A stretch of 64,000 nucleotides of DNA from Actinomadura xylanilytica. Lineage in GTDB: Bacteria > Actinomycetota > Actinomycetes > Streptosporangiales > Streptosporangiaceae. A model generated the notes under the pieces. That model saw nothing but the letters and a program-made list of their open reading frames with translations, was not told the DNA's origin and searched no databases. This document shows positions 42,808-53,084 of the stretch, piece by piece. Numbering within the stretch: position 1 is the stretch's first letter; every line of letters begins with the position of its first letter. The translations under genes were made by a program, and so were the position numbers. The stretch spans positions 2,030,276 through 2,094,275 of the forward strand of contig NZ_JASNWE010000001.1 of NCBI RefSeq assembly GCF_030283145.1, written 5' to 3'.

Positions 42808-43572
42808 ATGAGCGGCTCACGCCGGCGAGTGCTGGTGGCGGCGGTCGTGGCGGTCCTGGTCCTCGGGGTCATGGCGGTGGGCACCTTCACCGGACGTGAC
42901 CCGGAGCACCGGTCCGGCACCGCGTCCGGCAACGCCTCCGACGACCCGTCCGGCGATGCCTCCGGCGACGGAGAGGAGGTGGCGCCGTCCCTGGACGGGG
43001 CCACCCCCGGCGGGCCGGCGACGATCCCCGGGCCGACGCCGCCCCCGGTCGACCAGACCGTCCGGCAGGGCGTGCCGAACGCGGCGGTCACCATCGTCGA
43101 GTTCGGCGACTACCAGTGCCCGAGCTGCGGGACGTTCGCCCGGCGCACCAAGCCCGAGCTGGTCCGCCGGTACGTCGACACGGGCGTCGCGCAGTTCATC
43201 TGGCGCGACTTCCCGTGGGCGGGCAAGGAGTCGACCCGGTCGGCGGTCGCGGCGCGGGCGGCGGGCCGCCAGGGCAGGTTCTGGCAGTTCCACGACGCGC
43301 TGTACGCCAAGCAGTTCCCGGAGCGGTCCGGCCACCTCACCGACGGCTACCTGCGCGGGATCGCCGGGCGGCTCGGCCTCGACCTGGCCCGCTTCGACAC
43401 CGACCGGCGCGACCCGGCGCTGCGCCGCGCGGTCGACGAGGACTACGGGTTCGGGCAGCGGCTCGGCGTGCCGGGCACCCCGGCGTTCCTGATCGACGGC
43501 ACCCCGTTCTTCGGCGACCAGCCGATCAAGGAGTTCGTGAAGCGGATCGAGGAAGCCCGGCGGGCCCGGTGA
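42808..43572 (+). CDS. DsbA-like membrane-anchored thiol oxidoreductase
   Basis: 254 aa. An N-terminal membrane anchor (RVLVAAVVAVLVLGVMAVGTF) and a Ser/Gly/Asp-rich linker precede a thioredoxin/DsbA domain. It has active site C104-P-S-C107 in FGDYQCPSCGTF and the cis-Pro loop GVPGTPAFLIDG. It should act outside the membrane in disulfide formation or reduction. Its stop overlaps the CcdA-like start (GTGA), so the two form an electron-transfer pair. Confidence 0.92.
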   Translation: MSGSRRRVLVAAVVAVLVLGVMAVGTFTGRDPEHRSGTASGNASDDPSGDASGDGEEVAPSLDGATPGGPATIPGPTPPPVDQTVRQGVPNAAVTIVEFGDYQCPSCGTFARRTKPELVRRYVDTGVAQFIWRDFPWAGKESTRSAVAARAAGRQGRFWQFHDALYAKQFPERSGHLTDGYLRGIAGRLGLDLARFDTDRRDPALRRAVDEDYGFGQRLGVPGTPAFLIDGTPFFGDQPIKEFVKRIEEARRAR

Positions 43573-44417
43573 TCGGATACCTCGGGGCGTTCCTCGGCGG
43601 GCTGTTCACCCTGGTCAGCCCGTGCGGGGCGCTGCTGCTGCCCGCGTTCTTCGCCTACGGCGTCACCGGCCGCGCGGCGCTGCTGGCCCGCACCGGGGTG
43701 TTCTACGCGGGCCTGGCCGCCGCGATGGTGCCGCTCGGCATGGGCGCCGCCCAGGCCGGACGGCTCGTCTTCGGGCACCAGCGGGCGCTGAGCGTCGTCG
43801 CGGGCCTGCTGCTGATCGGGTTCGGGGTGCTCCAGTTCGCGGGCGGCGGCTTCTCGCCGGTCGCCCGGCTGCGCGGCCGGGTCCGCGGCGACTCCTGGCC
43901 AGCGATCCTCGCGCTCGGCGCGGTGTCGGGCCTCACCGGCTTCTGCACCGGGCCCATCCTCGGCGCCGTCCTCACGGTCGCGGCCACGTCGGGCCAGGCG
44001 CTGCGCGGAGGGCTGCTGCTGGCCGTCTACGCCGCCGGGATGACCGCCCCGCTGTTCGTGCTCGCGGCCCTGTGGGAACGCTACGACCTGGGCCATCGCC
44101 GCTGGCTCCGCGGCCGGGGCGTCCGCCTCGGCCCGCTCCGGCTGCACACCACCACGCTGATCTCCGGCACGGTCTTCGCCGCACTCGGCGTGCTCTTCCT
44201 GGCGTCCGGCGGGACGACCCTGTCGGTCGTCCCCGCTCCTCCGTCGTCCTGGACCGACGCCCTGAACGACCTGGCGACCGGCGTCCGGGTCCCCGACCTG
44301 GTCCTCATCGCCGTCCTCGCCCTGGTCGTGGCCGCGCTGACCCTCTGGCGGCTGCGCGCCGCCGCCCCGAAGCACCGTCCGGACCCGGCCGAGACCTCCG
44401 ACCCCGCCGACCCCTGA
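43569..44417 (+). CDS. CcdA/DsbD-like thiol-electron transporter
   Basis: 282 aa from GTG 43569, coupled to the DsbA-like gene. The six-helix CcdA core has the two conserved Cys: C19 in LVSPCGALLLPAF and C126 in GFCTGPILGA. These carry reducing equivalents from cytoplasmic thioredoxin across the membrane. An extra C-terminal helix (VLIAVLALVVAALTLW) and a Pro/Asp-rich tail follow. It probably keeps the partner Cys pair reduced. Confidence 0.9.
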   Translation: MIGYLGAFLGGLFTLVSPCGALLLPAFFAYGVTGRAALLARTGVFYAGLAAAMVPLGMGAAQAGRLVFGHQRALSVVAGLLLIGFGVLQFAGGGFSPVARLRGRVRGDSWPAILALGAVSGLTGFCTGPILGAVLTVAATSGQALRGGLLLAVYAAGMTAPLFVLAALWERYDLGHRRWLRGRGVRLGPLRLHTTTLISGTVFAALGVLFLASGGTTLSVVPAPPSSWTDALNDLATGVRVPDLVLIAVLALVVAALTLWRLRAAAPKHRPDPAETSDPADP

Positions 44418-44435
44418 AGGTGCGGCCCGGCCGGG

Positions 44436-45125
44436 TCAGGCGGCCCGCGTCGCCGCCCCCTCGGTGAGCCGGCCGTCGGCCATCGAGTAGACCCGGTCGA
44501 CCGCGCCGAGCTGGGCCAGGTCGTGCGTGACCATGACGGTGGCCAGGCCGTGCTCGCGGGTCAGCCGGCCGAGCAGGTCGACGATCCGCGCACCCCGGTC
44601 GTGGTCGAGGGCGCTGGTCGGCTCGTCGACCAGCAGCACCTCGGGCTCGTTCATCAGCGCGCGGGCGATGTTGACCCGCTGCCGCTCCCCGCCGGAGAGC
44701 TGGTGCGGGCGCTTGTGCGCCTGGCCGGTGAGGCCGACCGCGTCCAGTAGCTCGCCGGCCCGGCCCGCCGCCCGCCGCGGCGACCGGCCCGCCAGGTGCG
44801 CCATCACGGCGAGCTGGTCGAGCGCGGTCAGCGAGGCGAGCAGGTTGGGCTGCTGGAAGACGATCCCGATGTGGTCGCGGCGCAGCCGGGCCCGCGCGGC
44901 GGGGCCGAGCTCGGACACCTCGCGCCCGGCCACCGCCACCCGCCCGGACGCCGGGGCGATCAGCGTCGCCGCGACGGCCAGCAGGCTGGACTTGCCCGAC
45001 CCGGACGGGCCGGTGACGGCGGCGAACTCGCCCGCGCCGACGCCGAGGTCGACCGCGTCGAGCGCGGTCAGGGTGCGGTCGCCGTCGGGGTAGGTCAGCG
45101 TGATCGAGGTCAGGTGCAGGGTCAT
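44436..45125 (-). CDS. ABC transporter ATPase (LolD/MacB-type), module 1
   Basis: 229 aa. Walker [11 protein letters not shown]-loop VFQQPNLL, signature LSGGERQR, Walker B VLLVDEPTSALD and switch MVTHD are complete. The start overlaps the permease stop (ATGA). With the FtsX-type permease it forms an export or lipoprotein-release pump, divergent from a NarL-type two-component system. Confidence 0.93.
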   Translation of the reverse strand: MTLHLTSITLTYPDGDRTLTALDAVDLGVGAGEFAAVTGPSGSGKSSLLAVAATLIAPASGRVAVAGREVSELGPAARARLRRDHIGIVFQQPNLLASLTALDQLAVMAHLAGRSPRRAAGRAGELLDAVGLTGQAHKRPHQLSGGERQRVNIARALMNEPEVLLVDEPTSALDHDRGARIVDLLGRLTREHGLATVMVTHDLAQLGAVDRVYSMADGRLTEGAATRAA

Positions 45126-46204
45126 CGGGAGGCTCCCAGCGCGGTCAGCGGGTCGACGGAGGTGATCTTTCGGATGGCCAGGGCGGCGCCCGCGGCACCG
45201 AGCAGGATCATGATCGCCACCGGGACGACCGTGGTCGCGGCCGAGAGGACGAACGGGACGCCGCCCTGCGCCAGCAGCCCGCCCGCCGCGGCGATGGCCC
45301 CGCCCGCGCCCGCGCCCAGCAGCAGGACGATCACCGCCTGGGCGAGCGCGTCGCGCAGCAGGTAGCCGGTGCTCGCGCCGAGCGCCTTGAGCACCGCCAC
45401 GTCGCCGCGCCGCTGGATCGTCCAGACGGTGAAGAACGCGCCGATGACCAGCGCCGAGATCACGAACAGGAACCCGCGCATGAGCTGGAGCGAGCCGTTC
45501 TCGGCGGAGTACGAGGAGATCGCCGCCGGCGCGTCCGCGCGGGCGACCGTGGTGGTGCCGAGCTTGCGGTCGGCCGCCGCGAGGTCGGCGCCGCCGCTGG
45601 TGCTCAGGGCGAGCACCGTGCCCACCTGGCCGGGCCCCTGGGACGAGATCGTCCGCCAGTCGGACAGGTTCAGCCAGGCCACCGGGGCGTGGCTGTAGGA
45701 CGAGGCCGCGCCGGTGCCCGCGACCGTGAGGGGGTGTCCGGCCACCTGGACCTTCGTCCCCGGCTTGAGGCCGCTCTCCTCGGCGAGGCCGGCCGACAGC
45801 ACGACCGTCCCGGCGGACGGCGCCGTGCCGGCCGGGGCCGCCGCGGTGCCCGGCCGGACGCCGAAGAGGGCGGCGGACGCGCCGCTCTCGCCGCTCGCGC
45901 CGAAGGTGAGGCGGTTCATCGAGATGCCGAGCGGCTCGGCCCGCACCCCGGGGACGTCCTGCCAGCCCTGCCACGCGCGCTCGGTGATCCGGCTGTCGGA
46001 GAAGGAGATCTTGCCGTCGCCCTCCCCGCCGGAGAAGACGAGGTGGTCGGCCCGCAGGTCGCCGATCGCCGAGATGTTGTCCCGGGCCAGCCCGGCGGTG
46101 AGGCCCGACAGCATGGTCACCAGCACGGTGATGAGCAGCACGACCGAGCCCATGAGCGCGAACCGCCCCTTGGCGAAGCGCAGATCCCTGAGCGCGACGA
46201 ACAC
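45122..46204 (-). CDS. FtsX-type ABC transporter permease, module 1
   Basis: 360 aa from GTG 46204, six bases after GGAGG. Layout is that of MacB/FtsX permeases: an N-terminal helix (MGSVVLLITVLVTMLSGLTAGL), a large extracytoplasmic domain of about 210 residues, and three C-terminal helices (LFVISALVIGAFFTVW onward), with KALGAS coupling motif. The substrate is unknown. The ATPase gene follows in translational overlap. Confidence 0.9.
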   Translation of the reverse strand: MFVALRDLRFAKGRFALMGSVVLLITVLVTMLSGLTAGLARDNISAIGDLRADHLVFSGGEGDGKISFSDSRITERAWQGWQDVPGVRAEPLGISMNRLTFGASGESGASAALFGVRPGTAAAPAGTAPSAGTVVLSAGLAEESGLKPGTKVQVAGHPLTVAGTGAASSYSHAPVAWLNLSDWRTISSQGPGQVGTVLALSTSGGADLAAADRKLGTTTVARADAPAAISSYSAENGSLQLMRGFLFVISALVIGAFFTVWTIQRRGDVAVLKALGASTGYLLRDALAQAVIVLLLGAGAGGAIAAAGGLLAQGGVPFVLSAATTVVPVAIMILLGAAGAALAIRKITSVDPLTALGASR

Positions 46205-46351
46205 GTCCCACCTCCGTTCTTTCGAGGGTCCGATCTGGACTCCTCCCAGCGTGCGGCGCCGGGCGGGGCCGGCGCATCGTGCGGTCGATCCGCCGGAATC
46301 AACCTTTCGATCGATGCGGGCACCGCACCTGACGCCTACGCTGAGTGAGAC

Positions 46352-47584
46352 ATGAGGGACGATCCGTTCTCGCCGGCGGTGCGCCTGCTCGGCTGGGCCG
46401 TGCACGGCACCTTCCTCGTGCTGCTCGCGATCGCCGCCGTCCAGGTGCTGAACGACGGCCTGTACGCGGCGGCGGCCGGCGGCCTGGCCCTCGGCGCGCT
46501 CTACGTGGCCGGCGTCACGTTCGGCCACTGGCGGACGTCGGCGGCCCAGGGCCGCGGCTGGCTGGCGCTGCTCACCCTCGCCTGGATCGCGCTGGCGCTG
46601 GCGTCCCCCGACTTCGTCTGGCTGGCGTTCCCGCTGTTCTTCGTCTACCACCACCTGCTGCCGCTGCCGGTCGCGCTGCCCGGGGTGGTGCTGATGACGG
46701 CCGCCGCGGTCGCGACCATCGGCTGGCACACCCACACCCTCACCCTCGCGCAGGTGCTCGGGCCGAGCATCGGCGCCGCGGTGGCCACCCTGATGTCCAT
46801 GGCCTACCGGGCGCTGTACCGGGAGAGCGAGGCGCGCCGGCGGCTCATCGGCGACCTGGTCAGCACCCGCGAACGGCTCGTCCGGGCCGAGGGCGACGCC
46901 GCCCGGCTCGCCGAGCGCGAGCGGCTGGCCCGCGAGATCCACGACACGCTCGCCCAGGGGATGTCCAGCATCATCCTGCTGCTCCGCGCCGTCCGCCGCG
47001 ATCTCGACACCGACCGCGCCGCCGCCGACGCGCGGCTGCTGGAGGCCGAGGAGGCCGCCGCCGAGAACCTGGAGGAGGCCCGCGGGTTCGTCCGCGCGCT
47101 GGCCCCGCCCGCGCTGCGCGGCTCGTCGCTGGCCGACGCGCTGCGCCGCGTCACCGAGTCGGCGGCGGCGCGCACCCCCACCCGGGTGCGGTTCGAGGTG
47201 TCCGGCACGCCCGTGGCGCTGCCCATCGGCCACGACGTGGCGCTGCTGCGCATCGCCCAGGGGGCGCTCGGCAACGTCGCCCGGCATTCCGGTGCCGGGA
47301 ACGCGGGCGTGACGCTGACCTTCCTCGACGACCTGGTCGTCCTCGACGTCTACGACGACGGGTGCGGCTTCGACCCGCGCGGCGCCCCCGGCTCCGACGG
47401 GACGGGCTTCGGGCTGCGCGCCATGCGCGAGCGCGCCCGCGCGGTGGGCGGCACGCTCACCGTCGAGTCCGCGCCGGGCGAGGGCACGGCGGTGGCCGCC
47501 ACGCTGCCGCTCCCGGACGAGACCCCGCCCCCCGGCGGGACCCCGCCCCCGGACGGGGACCCGCTGCCCGAGGAGGCGACCTGA
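46352..47584 (+). CDS. NarL-type sensor histidine kinase
   Basis: 410 aa. About six membrane helices in residues 10-145 are followed by HisKA_3 ([17 protein letters not shown], phospho-acceptor H197) and a HATPase domain ([32 protein letters not shown]). A Pro-rich tail ends the protein. The stop overlaps the regulator start (TGATG). It is divergent from ABC module 1, which it probably controls in response to membrane or antibiotic stress. Confidence 0.92.
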   Translation: MRDDPFSPAVRLLGWAVHGTFLVLLAIAAVQVLNDGLYAAAAGGLALGALYVAGVTFGHWRTSAAQGRGWLALLTLAWIALALASPDFVWLAFPLFFVYHHLLPLPVALPGVVLMTAAAVATIGWHTHTLTLAQVLGPSIGAAVATLMSMAYRALYRESEARRRLIGDLVSTRERLVRAEGDAARLAERERLAREIHDTLAQGMSSIILLLRAVRRDLDTDRAAADARLLEAEEAAAENLEEARGFVRALAPPALRGSSLADALRRVTESAAARTPTRVRFEVSGTPVALPIGHDVALLRIAQGALGNVARHSGAGNAGVTLTFLDDLVVLDVYDDGCGFDPRGAPGSDGTGFGLRAMRERARAVGGTLTVESAPGEGTAVAATLPLPDETPPPGGTPPPDGDPLPEEAT

Positions 47585-48228
47585 TGAGCGGCGCGCCGAT
47601 ACGCATCCTGCTGGTGGACGACCACCCGGTGGTGCGCTCGGGCATCCGCGCGATGCTGCTCGACCAGCCCGACTTCGAGCTGGTGGGCGAGGCCGCGACG
47701 GGCGAGGAGGGGGTCGCCGAGGCCGGGCGGCTGCGGCCCGACGTGGTGCTCATGGACCTCCAGCTCGGGCCGGGCATGCACGGCAGCGACGCCACCCGGC
47801 AGATCACCGGCAGCCCGCCCGGGGCGGCGGCGCCGCGGGTGCTCGTGCTGACCACCTTCGACACCGATTCCGACATCCTCGCCGCGATCGAGGCCGGGGC
47901 GACCGGCTACCTGCTCAAGGACGCCCCGCCCGACAAGCTGCACGCCGCCATCCGCTCGGCCGCCGCGGGCGACAGCGCGCTCGCGCCCAGCGTCGCGTCC
48001 CGGCTGATCGGGCGGATGCGCGCCCCCGCCGCGCTCACCGGCCGCGAGCTGGAGGTGCTGGGGCTGGTCGCCGAGGGCCTGTCGAACCGGCAGATCAGCA
48101 AGCGGCTCTTCCTCAGCGAGACCACCGTCAAGACCCACCTGGTGCACATCTACGCCAAGCTCGGCGTCGACTCGCGCACCGCCGCCGTCGCCGCGGCGAC
48201 CCGGCGCGGCCTCATCCGCCCCGGCTGA
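47584..48228 (+). CDS. NarL/LuxR-type response regulator
   Basis: 214 aa. Receiver domain with VDDH near the start and phospho-acceptor D58 in VLMDLQL, TT in VLVLTTFDT and K in YLLKDAPP. LuxR helix-turn-helix at the C-terminus ([39 protein letters not shown]). It is coupled to the kinase gene by a one-base overlap. Confidence 0.94.
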   Translation: MSGAPIRILLVDDHPVVRSGIRAMLLDQPDFELVGEAATGEEGVAEAGRLRPDVVLMDLQLGPGMHGSDATRQITGSPPGAAAPRVLVLTTFDTDSDILAAIEAGATGYLLKDAPPDKLHAAIRSAAAGDSALAPSVASRLIGRMRAPAALTGRELEVLGLVAEGLSNRQISKRLFLSETTVKTHLVHIYAKLGVDSRTAAVAAATRRGLIRPG

Positions 48229-48441
48229 GACCGGCGCCGCCCAGCGGAACCGCCGAACGCCCGCACGAACCCCCTGGCCGGCCGTTTGCGCAGCTCAAGC
48301 AGGGTGGCGTAACACGAAGGCGGGTAGCGTCACGCCCGATCGCCCGGCACCGCGACGTCCCGTGCGCCCGACAGGAGGAGGGCCGATGCGGCGGACGCCA
48401 CCGGGCCGGGACGGCTCCCGTCCCGGCCCGGCGTCCTGCGG

Positions 48442-49671
48442 TCATGTCGCGGCGAGCGCCTCGGTGGGCGAGAGGCGGGAGGCGCGGATCGCCGGGTAGA
48501 GGCCGGCGAGGGCGCCGATGGCGAGCGTCGCCGCGATGCCGCCGAGCACCGCCCACGCCGGGACGACGACCGGCCAGCCTTGGACGAGGGCATAGCCGGA
48601 GGTGACCGCGGTACCGATCAGCGCACCGCCCGCGCCCCCGAGGGCCGACAGCAGCAGCGACTCAGCGAGGAACTGGCCACGGATCTGTCCCCGGGTCGCG
48701 CCCAGCGACCGGCGCAGCCCGATCTCCGCGCGCCGTTCCAGCACCGAGATGACCATGGTGTTGGCGACCCCGACGCCGCCGACGAGCAGCGCCACCGCGC
48801 CGAGCCCGAGGAGCAGCCCGGTGAACGCCTCGCCCGCGGCCTGCTGGGCCGCGAGCGCGTCGGACGGCCGGGACACCTGGACCTCGTTGGGCGCCTCCGG
48901 GTTGGCGGTGGCGCCGAGCAGGTCCCTGACCCGCTCCACGCCGTCCTCGGCCGAACGGGTGTAGACGGTCGTCGGACGCCCGTCGAAGGCCAGTGCCGAC
49001 TGGGCCGCCGGCCAGCCGATCAGCACCGCGGCGTCCAAGTCGGGCGCGAGCTCGGACGGGGCGAGGATGCCGACCACGGTGAACCACCGCCCGCCGGCCA
49101 GGATCCGCGCACCGGGTCCGGCGTGGCCGATGCCGAGCCGTTCCGCGGCGGTCGCGCCGAGGACGGCCGCCGGGTACCGTCCGCTGGCGCCGTTGAGCCA
49201 GGTGCCGCTCCTCAGCCGGACGCCGACGGTGGCGGTCAGGTCGGTGCGCGCGGCGTAGACGCCGATCCCGTTGGTCTCGCTCTTGGGGATTCTGCCGGTG
49301 CGGTACACCTTCGCGTCCGCGATCCGGCCGACCGCCGACACCGACCGCACCGACCCGATCCGTTCCACCATCGCCTCGGCCTCCAGCGGCAGCCGGGCCT
49401 GTTCCCCGGTCAGGGTGGTGCCCGGCGCGACGGTGAGCAGGTTGGTCCCGAGCGCGGACAGGGTGCGGTCCAGGCCGGCGCGGGAGGAGGAGGAGATGCC
49501 CACGACGGCGACCATCGCGGCGATCCCGATGGCGATCCCGAGCGCGGACAGGAACGCCCGCATCGGACGGGTGCGCAGCCCCACCGCGCCGACCTTGACC
49601 ACGTCGCCCGGCCCCAAGCGGGCCGGACGCAGCGTCCCCGCGGCCGGTGTCGGTGCTGACCCGGCGGCCAT
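48442..49671 (-). CDS. MacB-type ABC transporter permease, module 2
   Basis: 409 aa. N-terminal helix after RPMRAFLSALGIAIGIAAMVAVVG, extracytoplasmic MacB_PCD region, and three C-terminal helices with ANTMVISVLERRAEIGLRRSLGATRGQI, the classical FtsX signature. It starts in a one-base overlap with the ATPase stop (TGATG). It is the last gene of a four-gene minus-strand operon with lipoprotein, adaptor and ATPase. The 213 bp downstream hold no gene. Confidence 0.93.
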   Translation of the reverse strand: MAAGSAPTPAAGTLRPARLGPGDVVKVGAVGLRTRPMRAFLSALGIAIGIAAMVAVVGISSSSRAGLDRTLSALGTNLLTVAPGTTLTGEQARLPLEAEAMVERIGSVRSVSAVGRIADAKVYRTGRIPKSETNGIGVYAARTDLTATVGVRLRSGTWLNGASGRYPAAVLGATAAERLGIGHAGPGARILAGGRWFTVVGILAPSELAPDLDAAVLIGWPAAQSALAFDGRPTTVYTRSAEDGVERVRDLLGATANPEAPNEVQVSRPSDALAAQQAAGEAFTGLLLGLGAVALLVGGVGVANTMVISVLERRAEIGLRRSLGATRGQIRGQFLAESLLLSALGGAGGALIGTAVTSGYALVQGWPVVVPAWAVLGGIAATLAIGALAGLYPAIRASRLSPTEALAAT

Positions 49672-50432
49672 CAGCCCGCCCCGGACGCGACGTCGGCACT
49701 TCCGGCCGCGGCCGGAGTGATGCCGGGGACGGCCGCCGTGCCGCCGGGGACCGCGGAGATGCCGCCGGGGGCCACCGAGTCGGCCACGACGAGGCCGTCG
49801 CGCATCCGGATCTGCCGGGGCAGGGCGGCGGCGATCTCCCGGTCGTGCGTGATGATCACCACGGTGGTGCCGGCGGCGTGCAGGTCGCGCAGCAGCCGCA
49901 TCACCCCCTCGCCCGAGACCGAGTCGAGGGCGCCGGTCGGCTCGTCGGCCAGCAGCAGCGGCGGATCGCCGGCGACGGCGCGCGCGATCGCGACACGCTG
50001 CCGCTCGCCGCCGGACAGCTCGTGCGGCTCGTGGTCCACGCGCTTGGCCAGGCCGACCCGCGCCAGCGCCGCCGCGGCCCGCCTGCGCCGCTCGCCCGGC
50101 CGCAGCCCCGAGTACAGGAGTCCGTCGGCCACGTTGTCCAGCGCGGAGGTTCCCCGTGCCAGGTGAAACTGCTGGAACACGAAGCCGATGCGGGTCGCCC
50201 GCAGCGCCGACAGCTTCGCGTCCGACAGCCGTCCGGCATCGTGGCCGTCGATCCGCACGGTGCCCGACGTCGGGCGATCGAGCGTGCCGAGCACGTTCAG
50301 CATCGTCGACTTCCCGGACCCGGACGGGCCCACGATCGCCACCAGTTCCCCGCGGGCGACGTGCAGCGAGACGCCGCCGAGCGCGGTGACGCCGCCCGGG
50401 TAGGACTTCGTCACGTCCGTCAGAGAGATCAT
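49671..50432 (-). CDS. MacB-type ABC transporter ATPase, module 2
   Basis: 253 aa. [37 protein letters not shown] and IITHD are all present. An unusual C-terminal tail of about 30 residues repeats AVPG-type units ([19 protein letters not shown]). The start overlaps the adaptor stop (ATGA). Confidence 0.93.
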   Translation of the reverse strand: MISLTDVTKSYPGGVTALGGVSLHVARGELVAIVGPSGSGKSTMLNVLGTLDRPTSGTVRIDGHDAGRLSDAKLSALRATRIGFVFQQFHLARGTSALDNVADGLLYSGLRPGERRRRAAAALARVGLAKRVDHEPHELSGGERQRVAIARAVAGDPPLLLADEPTGALDSVSGEGVMRLLRDLHAAGTTVVIITHDREIAAALPRQIRMRDGLVVADSVAPGGISAVPGGTAAVPGITPAAAGSADVASGAG

Positions 50433-51676
50433 TTCGCCGTCCCCACCACAGTGCCCTCGGCGATGCCCGCGCCGGAGACCTCCACCCGGCCGGCCGCGAA
50501 CAGTCCGGCGGTGACCGGGACGTAGGACGTGCCGGTGCCCCTGACGACCTCCAGGCCGAACCCGCCGCGGTCGAGCGCCACCAGCGCCGCGACCGGCACG
50601 GTGAGCACGTCGTCGCGGGTGCCGGCGGTGAAGGTCACGTCCACGGCGGCGAGGGCGTAGGCATCGGCCGCGCGTTGCGCCTTCGCTCCCACCAGCTCCA
50701 CGATCACCTCGACCTTGGTGGACGGGTCGTCGTCCGGCCCGGCACCCGGCTCGATCACCGTGGACACCTCGTCGATCCGACCCTTCACCGTGGTGTTGTC
50801 GGGGAGGTCGACGTCGACCTTGGCGCCCTTCTTCGCGAGCCGCCGGTCGGCGGCCTCGAGGTCCACGGTGACCGCCTTGGACGTGCCGGTGAAGGTGAGC
50901 ACCTTGCGGCCGGGCGCCATCGGGTCGCCCTCGCCCGCCTGGAGAGCGTCCACCCGGATCGGGCCGGGCGTGAACACCACGCGGCCGAGCTCGACGACCC
51001 CGGTCTCCTTCAGGCCCTTGTCGTCCTGCCACCGCTCGACCGCGGCGGCGGTGTCGGCGTCGTACTCGTCGTCGACGGTGAAGCCGCTGTACCCGAGCGC
51101 CTTCAGGTTCTTCTCGAGCCGGCGGACGTCCGGGCCCTCGGTGCCCTGCTTCAGCGTGCGGTAGGCGGGTTTCTCGCCGTACATCAGGACCACCGGGTCG
51201 TCGTCCACCGAGTACAGCGCGTGGCCGCGGGTGATCTCGCCGCCACTCTCGGGCAGCCGGGTCAGCGTCCCGGGGAGCCGGCTGGTGGCGGTGAAGGTGG
51301 TGCCGAATCCGAGCTTCCCGTCGGCGGTCTGGGTGTCGTTGAGGGTCTGCCTGGTCACCGTCGCGGTCCGCGGCGGCAACCCGTTGGACACCGAGCCGCC
51401 CGTCGAGGCGCCGCCGAGCCCGAGCATCGCGGCGACGGCGGCGCCTCCCGCCCCCAGGACGGCCACCGCGACCGCGGACCGGCGGACGCGGCGTCGACCG
51501 CGGCGGCGGCGCACCCCCTGGGGCCCCGCCGCCACCTCCGCGCCTTCTCCCGAGCCCGAGGACGCGCCGGGTGCCGTACCGGACACGCCGGACGACGCAC
51601 CGGACACGTCGGGTGACGCGCCGCCCGTGTCGTCCGGCGGGTCCGTGCGGTTCTCGACGGAGGTGTCTCCGGTCAC
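50429..51676 (-). CDS. Membrane-fusion/adaptor protein with peptidoglycan-binding domain, module 2
   Basis: 415 aa from GTG 51676 (GTGA overlap with the lipoprotein gene). A cytoplasmic Ser/Gly-rich N-terminus and an Arg-rich stretch precede one membrane helix ([22 protein letters not shown]). Next come a barrel-sandwich adaptor region ([29 protein letters not shown]) and an inserted PG_binding_1 domain ([27 protein letters not shown]). Last is a beta-barrel half ([16 protein letters not shown]). It links the MacB-type pump to the cell wall, as in other actinobacterial MacA-like proteins. Confidence 0.9.
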   Translation of the reverse strand: MTGDTSVENRTDPPDDTGGASPDVSGASSGVSGTAPGASSGSGEGAEVAAGPQGVRRRRGRRRVRRSAVAVAVLGAGGAAVAAMLGLGGASTGGSVSNGLPPRTATVTRQTLNDTQTADGKLGFGTTFTATSRLPGTLTRLPESGGEITRGHALYSVDDDPVVLMYGEKPAYRTLKQGTEGPDVRRLEKNLKALGYSGFTVDDEYDADTAAAVERWQDDKGLKETGVVELGRVVFTPGPIRVDALQAGEGDPMAPGRKVLTFTGTSKAVTVDLEAADRRLAKKGAKVDVDLPDNTTVKGRIDEVSTVIEPGAGPDDDPSTKVEVIVELVGAKAQRAADAYALAAVDVTFTAGTRDDVLTVPVAALVALDRGGFGLEVVRGTGTSYVPVTAGLFAAGRVEVSGAGIAEGTVVGTAK

Positions 51677-52221
51677 TTGCCGGCCCCGCCGCCGGGCCCG
51701 GCGGAGAAGCCGCCGGGGCCGCCGGCGAAGACGCTCTGGCACGCCTTCTGGGCCTTGGGGAAGTCCGGGTCGTCGCCAACCTTCTTGTCGATCTTGATCC
51801 CGACCTGGCCCGGCTCGGGATCGGGGAAGTCCACCCCGTTCTTGCGCATGCACGCGGCGAAGTCGGCGGCCCTCTTCTCCTGCTCCGGATGGGCGCCCGG
51901 CGACGCGTTCGCCTCCGGGCCGAACTGGCGGCAGGCCGCCATCGCCCGGTCCATGGCTCCCTTGTCCGAGCCGGGCGTCGACTTGACCATGATGCCCTTG
52001 CCGGGTTCGGGGTCGTCCATGTCGACGCCGTTCTTGCGCATGCACTCGGCGAACTTCACCTGCTTGTCCGCCACATCGCCGCCGGGGCCGCCCGCCGCGG
52101 GGCCGCCGGCCACCCCGCCGGCACCCTTGCCCCCATCCTCGTCGCCGGAACCGCATCCGGTCAGCGTCAGGGCCAGTACCAGGGGCAGCAGCGCCAGAGC
52201 ACCGCGAGTTCGGGATCGCAT
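51673..52221 (-). CDS. Lipoprotein with duplicated ECMRKNGVD motif, module 2
   Basis: 182 aa from ATG 52221 (GAGGAG eight bases upstream). Signal with lipobox LALTLTGC. Two units of about 55 residues carry [18 protein letters not shown] and [18 protein letters not shown], each followed by a downstream Cys (AACRQF; KACQSVF), suggesting one disulfide per unit. It is the first gene of the macAB-like operon and probably an outer-face accessory or sensor protein. Family name unknown to me. Confidence 0.85.
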   Translation of the reverse strand: MRSRTRGALALLPLVLALTLTGCGSGDEDGGKGAGGVAGGPAAGGPGGDVADKQVKFAECMRKNGVDMDDPEPGKGIMVKSTPGSDKGAMDRAMAACRQFGPEANASPGAHPEQEKRAADFAACMRKNGVDFPDPEPGQVGIKIDKKVGDDPDFPKAQKACQSVFAGGPGGFSAGPGGGAGK

Positions 52222-52288
52222 CGTGTCGTCTCCTCGTTCTCCGGCCGGACGTGCTCCGGCCTGGCAGAGGTCGATGCAACCGGGCGGG

Positions 52289-52356
52289 GCGTTTCCCCTG
52301 CGTTTCCTCCGTACTTCCACTTTCCAGGGCGGACGTTCCTAACAGAAAGGAAACGC
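52289..52356. promoter_or_regulatory. OmpR-type operator: GCGTTTCC direct repeats 11 bp apart plus inverted copy
   Basis: GCGTTTCC occurs at 52289-52296 and 52300-52307, spaced exactly 11 bp, the usual spacing of OmpR/PhoB-type half-sites. The inverted copy GGAAACGC lies at 52349-52356. All are between the macAB-like operon and the divergent OmpR-type regulator gene. This is a good candidate for a shared regulator binding site. Confidence 0.65.
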
Positions 52357-52427
52357 CGCGCCCGAGAGGATCATGGGCGCGGAGGCCCGGCGGCCATCGC
52401 CGAGCGGCCTGAGAAAGGAACGGACAC

Positions 52428-53084
52428 ATGCGGGTGCTGGTGGTGGAGGACGAGCCGTTGCTCGCCGATGCGATCGCCGAATGGCTGCGGGCCGAGGCCC
52501 ACGCCGTCGATCTCGCCCGCGACGGGGAGGCCGCCCTCGAACGGGCCGGCGTCAACGACTACGACGTGGTGATCCTGGACCGGGACCTTCCGGTGGTGCA
52601 CGGCGACGACGTCTGCCGCGAGCTGGTCGAGGCCGGAGCGGCGCCGCGGGTGCTGATGCTCACCGCCGCCGCCGAGGTCACCGACCGCGTCGCCGGGCTC
52701 GGCCTCGGCGCCGACGACTACCTGACCAAGCCGTTCGCCTTCAGCGAGCTCGCCGCCCGCGTCCTGGCGCTCGGCCGGCGCTCCCGTCCGGCCGCGCCCC
52801 CGGTGCTGCGCCGGGCCGGGATCAGCCTCGACCCGGCCCGCCGGGAGGTCTTCCGCGACGGCCGCTACGTCCCGCTGGCGAGGAAGGAGTTCGCCGTCCT
52901 GGCCGAGCTGCTGGGCGCCGACGGCGCGCTGGTCTCCGCCGAACGGCTGCTGGAGAAGGTGTGGGACGAGCACGCCGATCCCTTCACCGGCGCGGTCCGG
53001 CTCACCGTCCTCAAGCTGCGCCGCAAGCTCGCCGACCCGCCCCTGATCGAGACCGTCACCGGAGCGGGGTACCGGATCCCGTGA
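52428..53084 (+). CDS. OmpR-type response regulator
   Basis: 218 aa. Receiver domain (VVEDEPLLADA, ILDRDLPV with phospho-Asp, LTAAAEVTDRV, YLTKPFAFSEL) and winged-helix output domain (VPLARKEFAVLAELL, VRLTVLKLRRKL, ETVTGAGYRIP). It overlaps the kinase gene (GTGA). It probably activates the divergent macAB-like operon through the 11-bp-spaced repeats. Confidence 0.95.
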   Translation: MRVLVVEDEPLLADAIAEWLRAEAHAVDLARDGEAALERAGVNDYDVVILDRDLPVVHGDDVCRELVEAGAAPRVLMLTAAAEVTDRVAGLGLGADDYLTKPFAFSELAARVLALGRRSRPAAPPVLRRAGISLDPARREVFRDGRYVPLARKEFAVLAELLGADGALVSAERLLEKVWDEHADPFTGAVRLTVLKLRRKLADPPLIETVTGAGYRIP

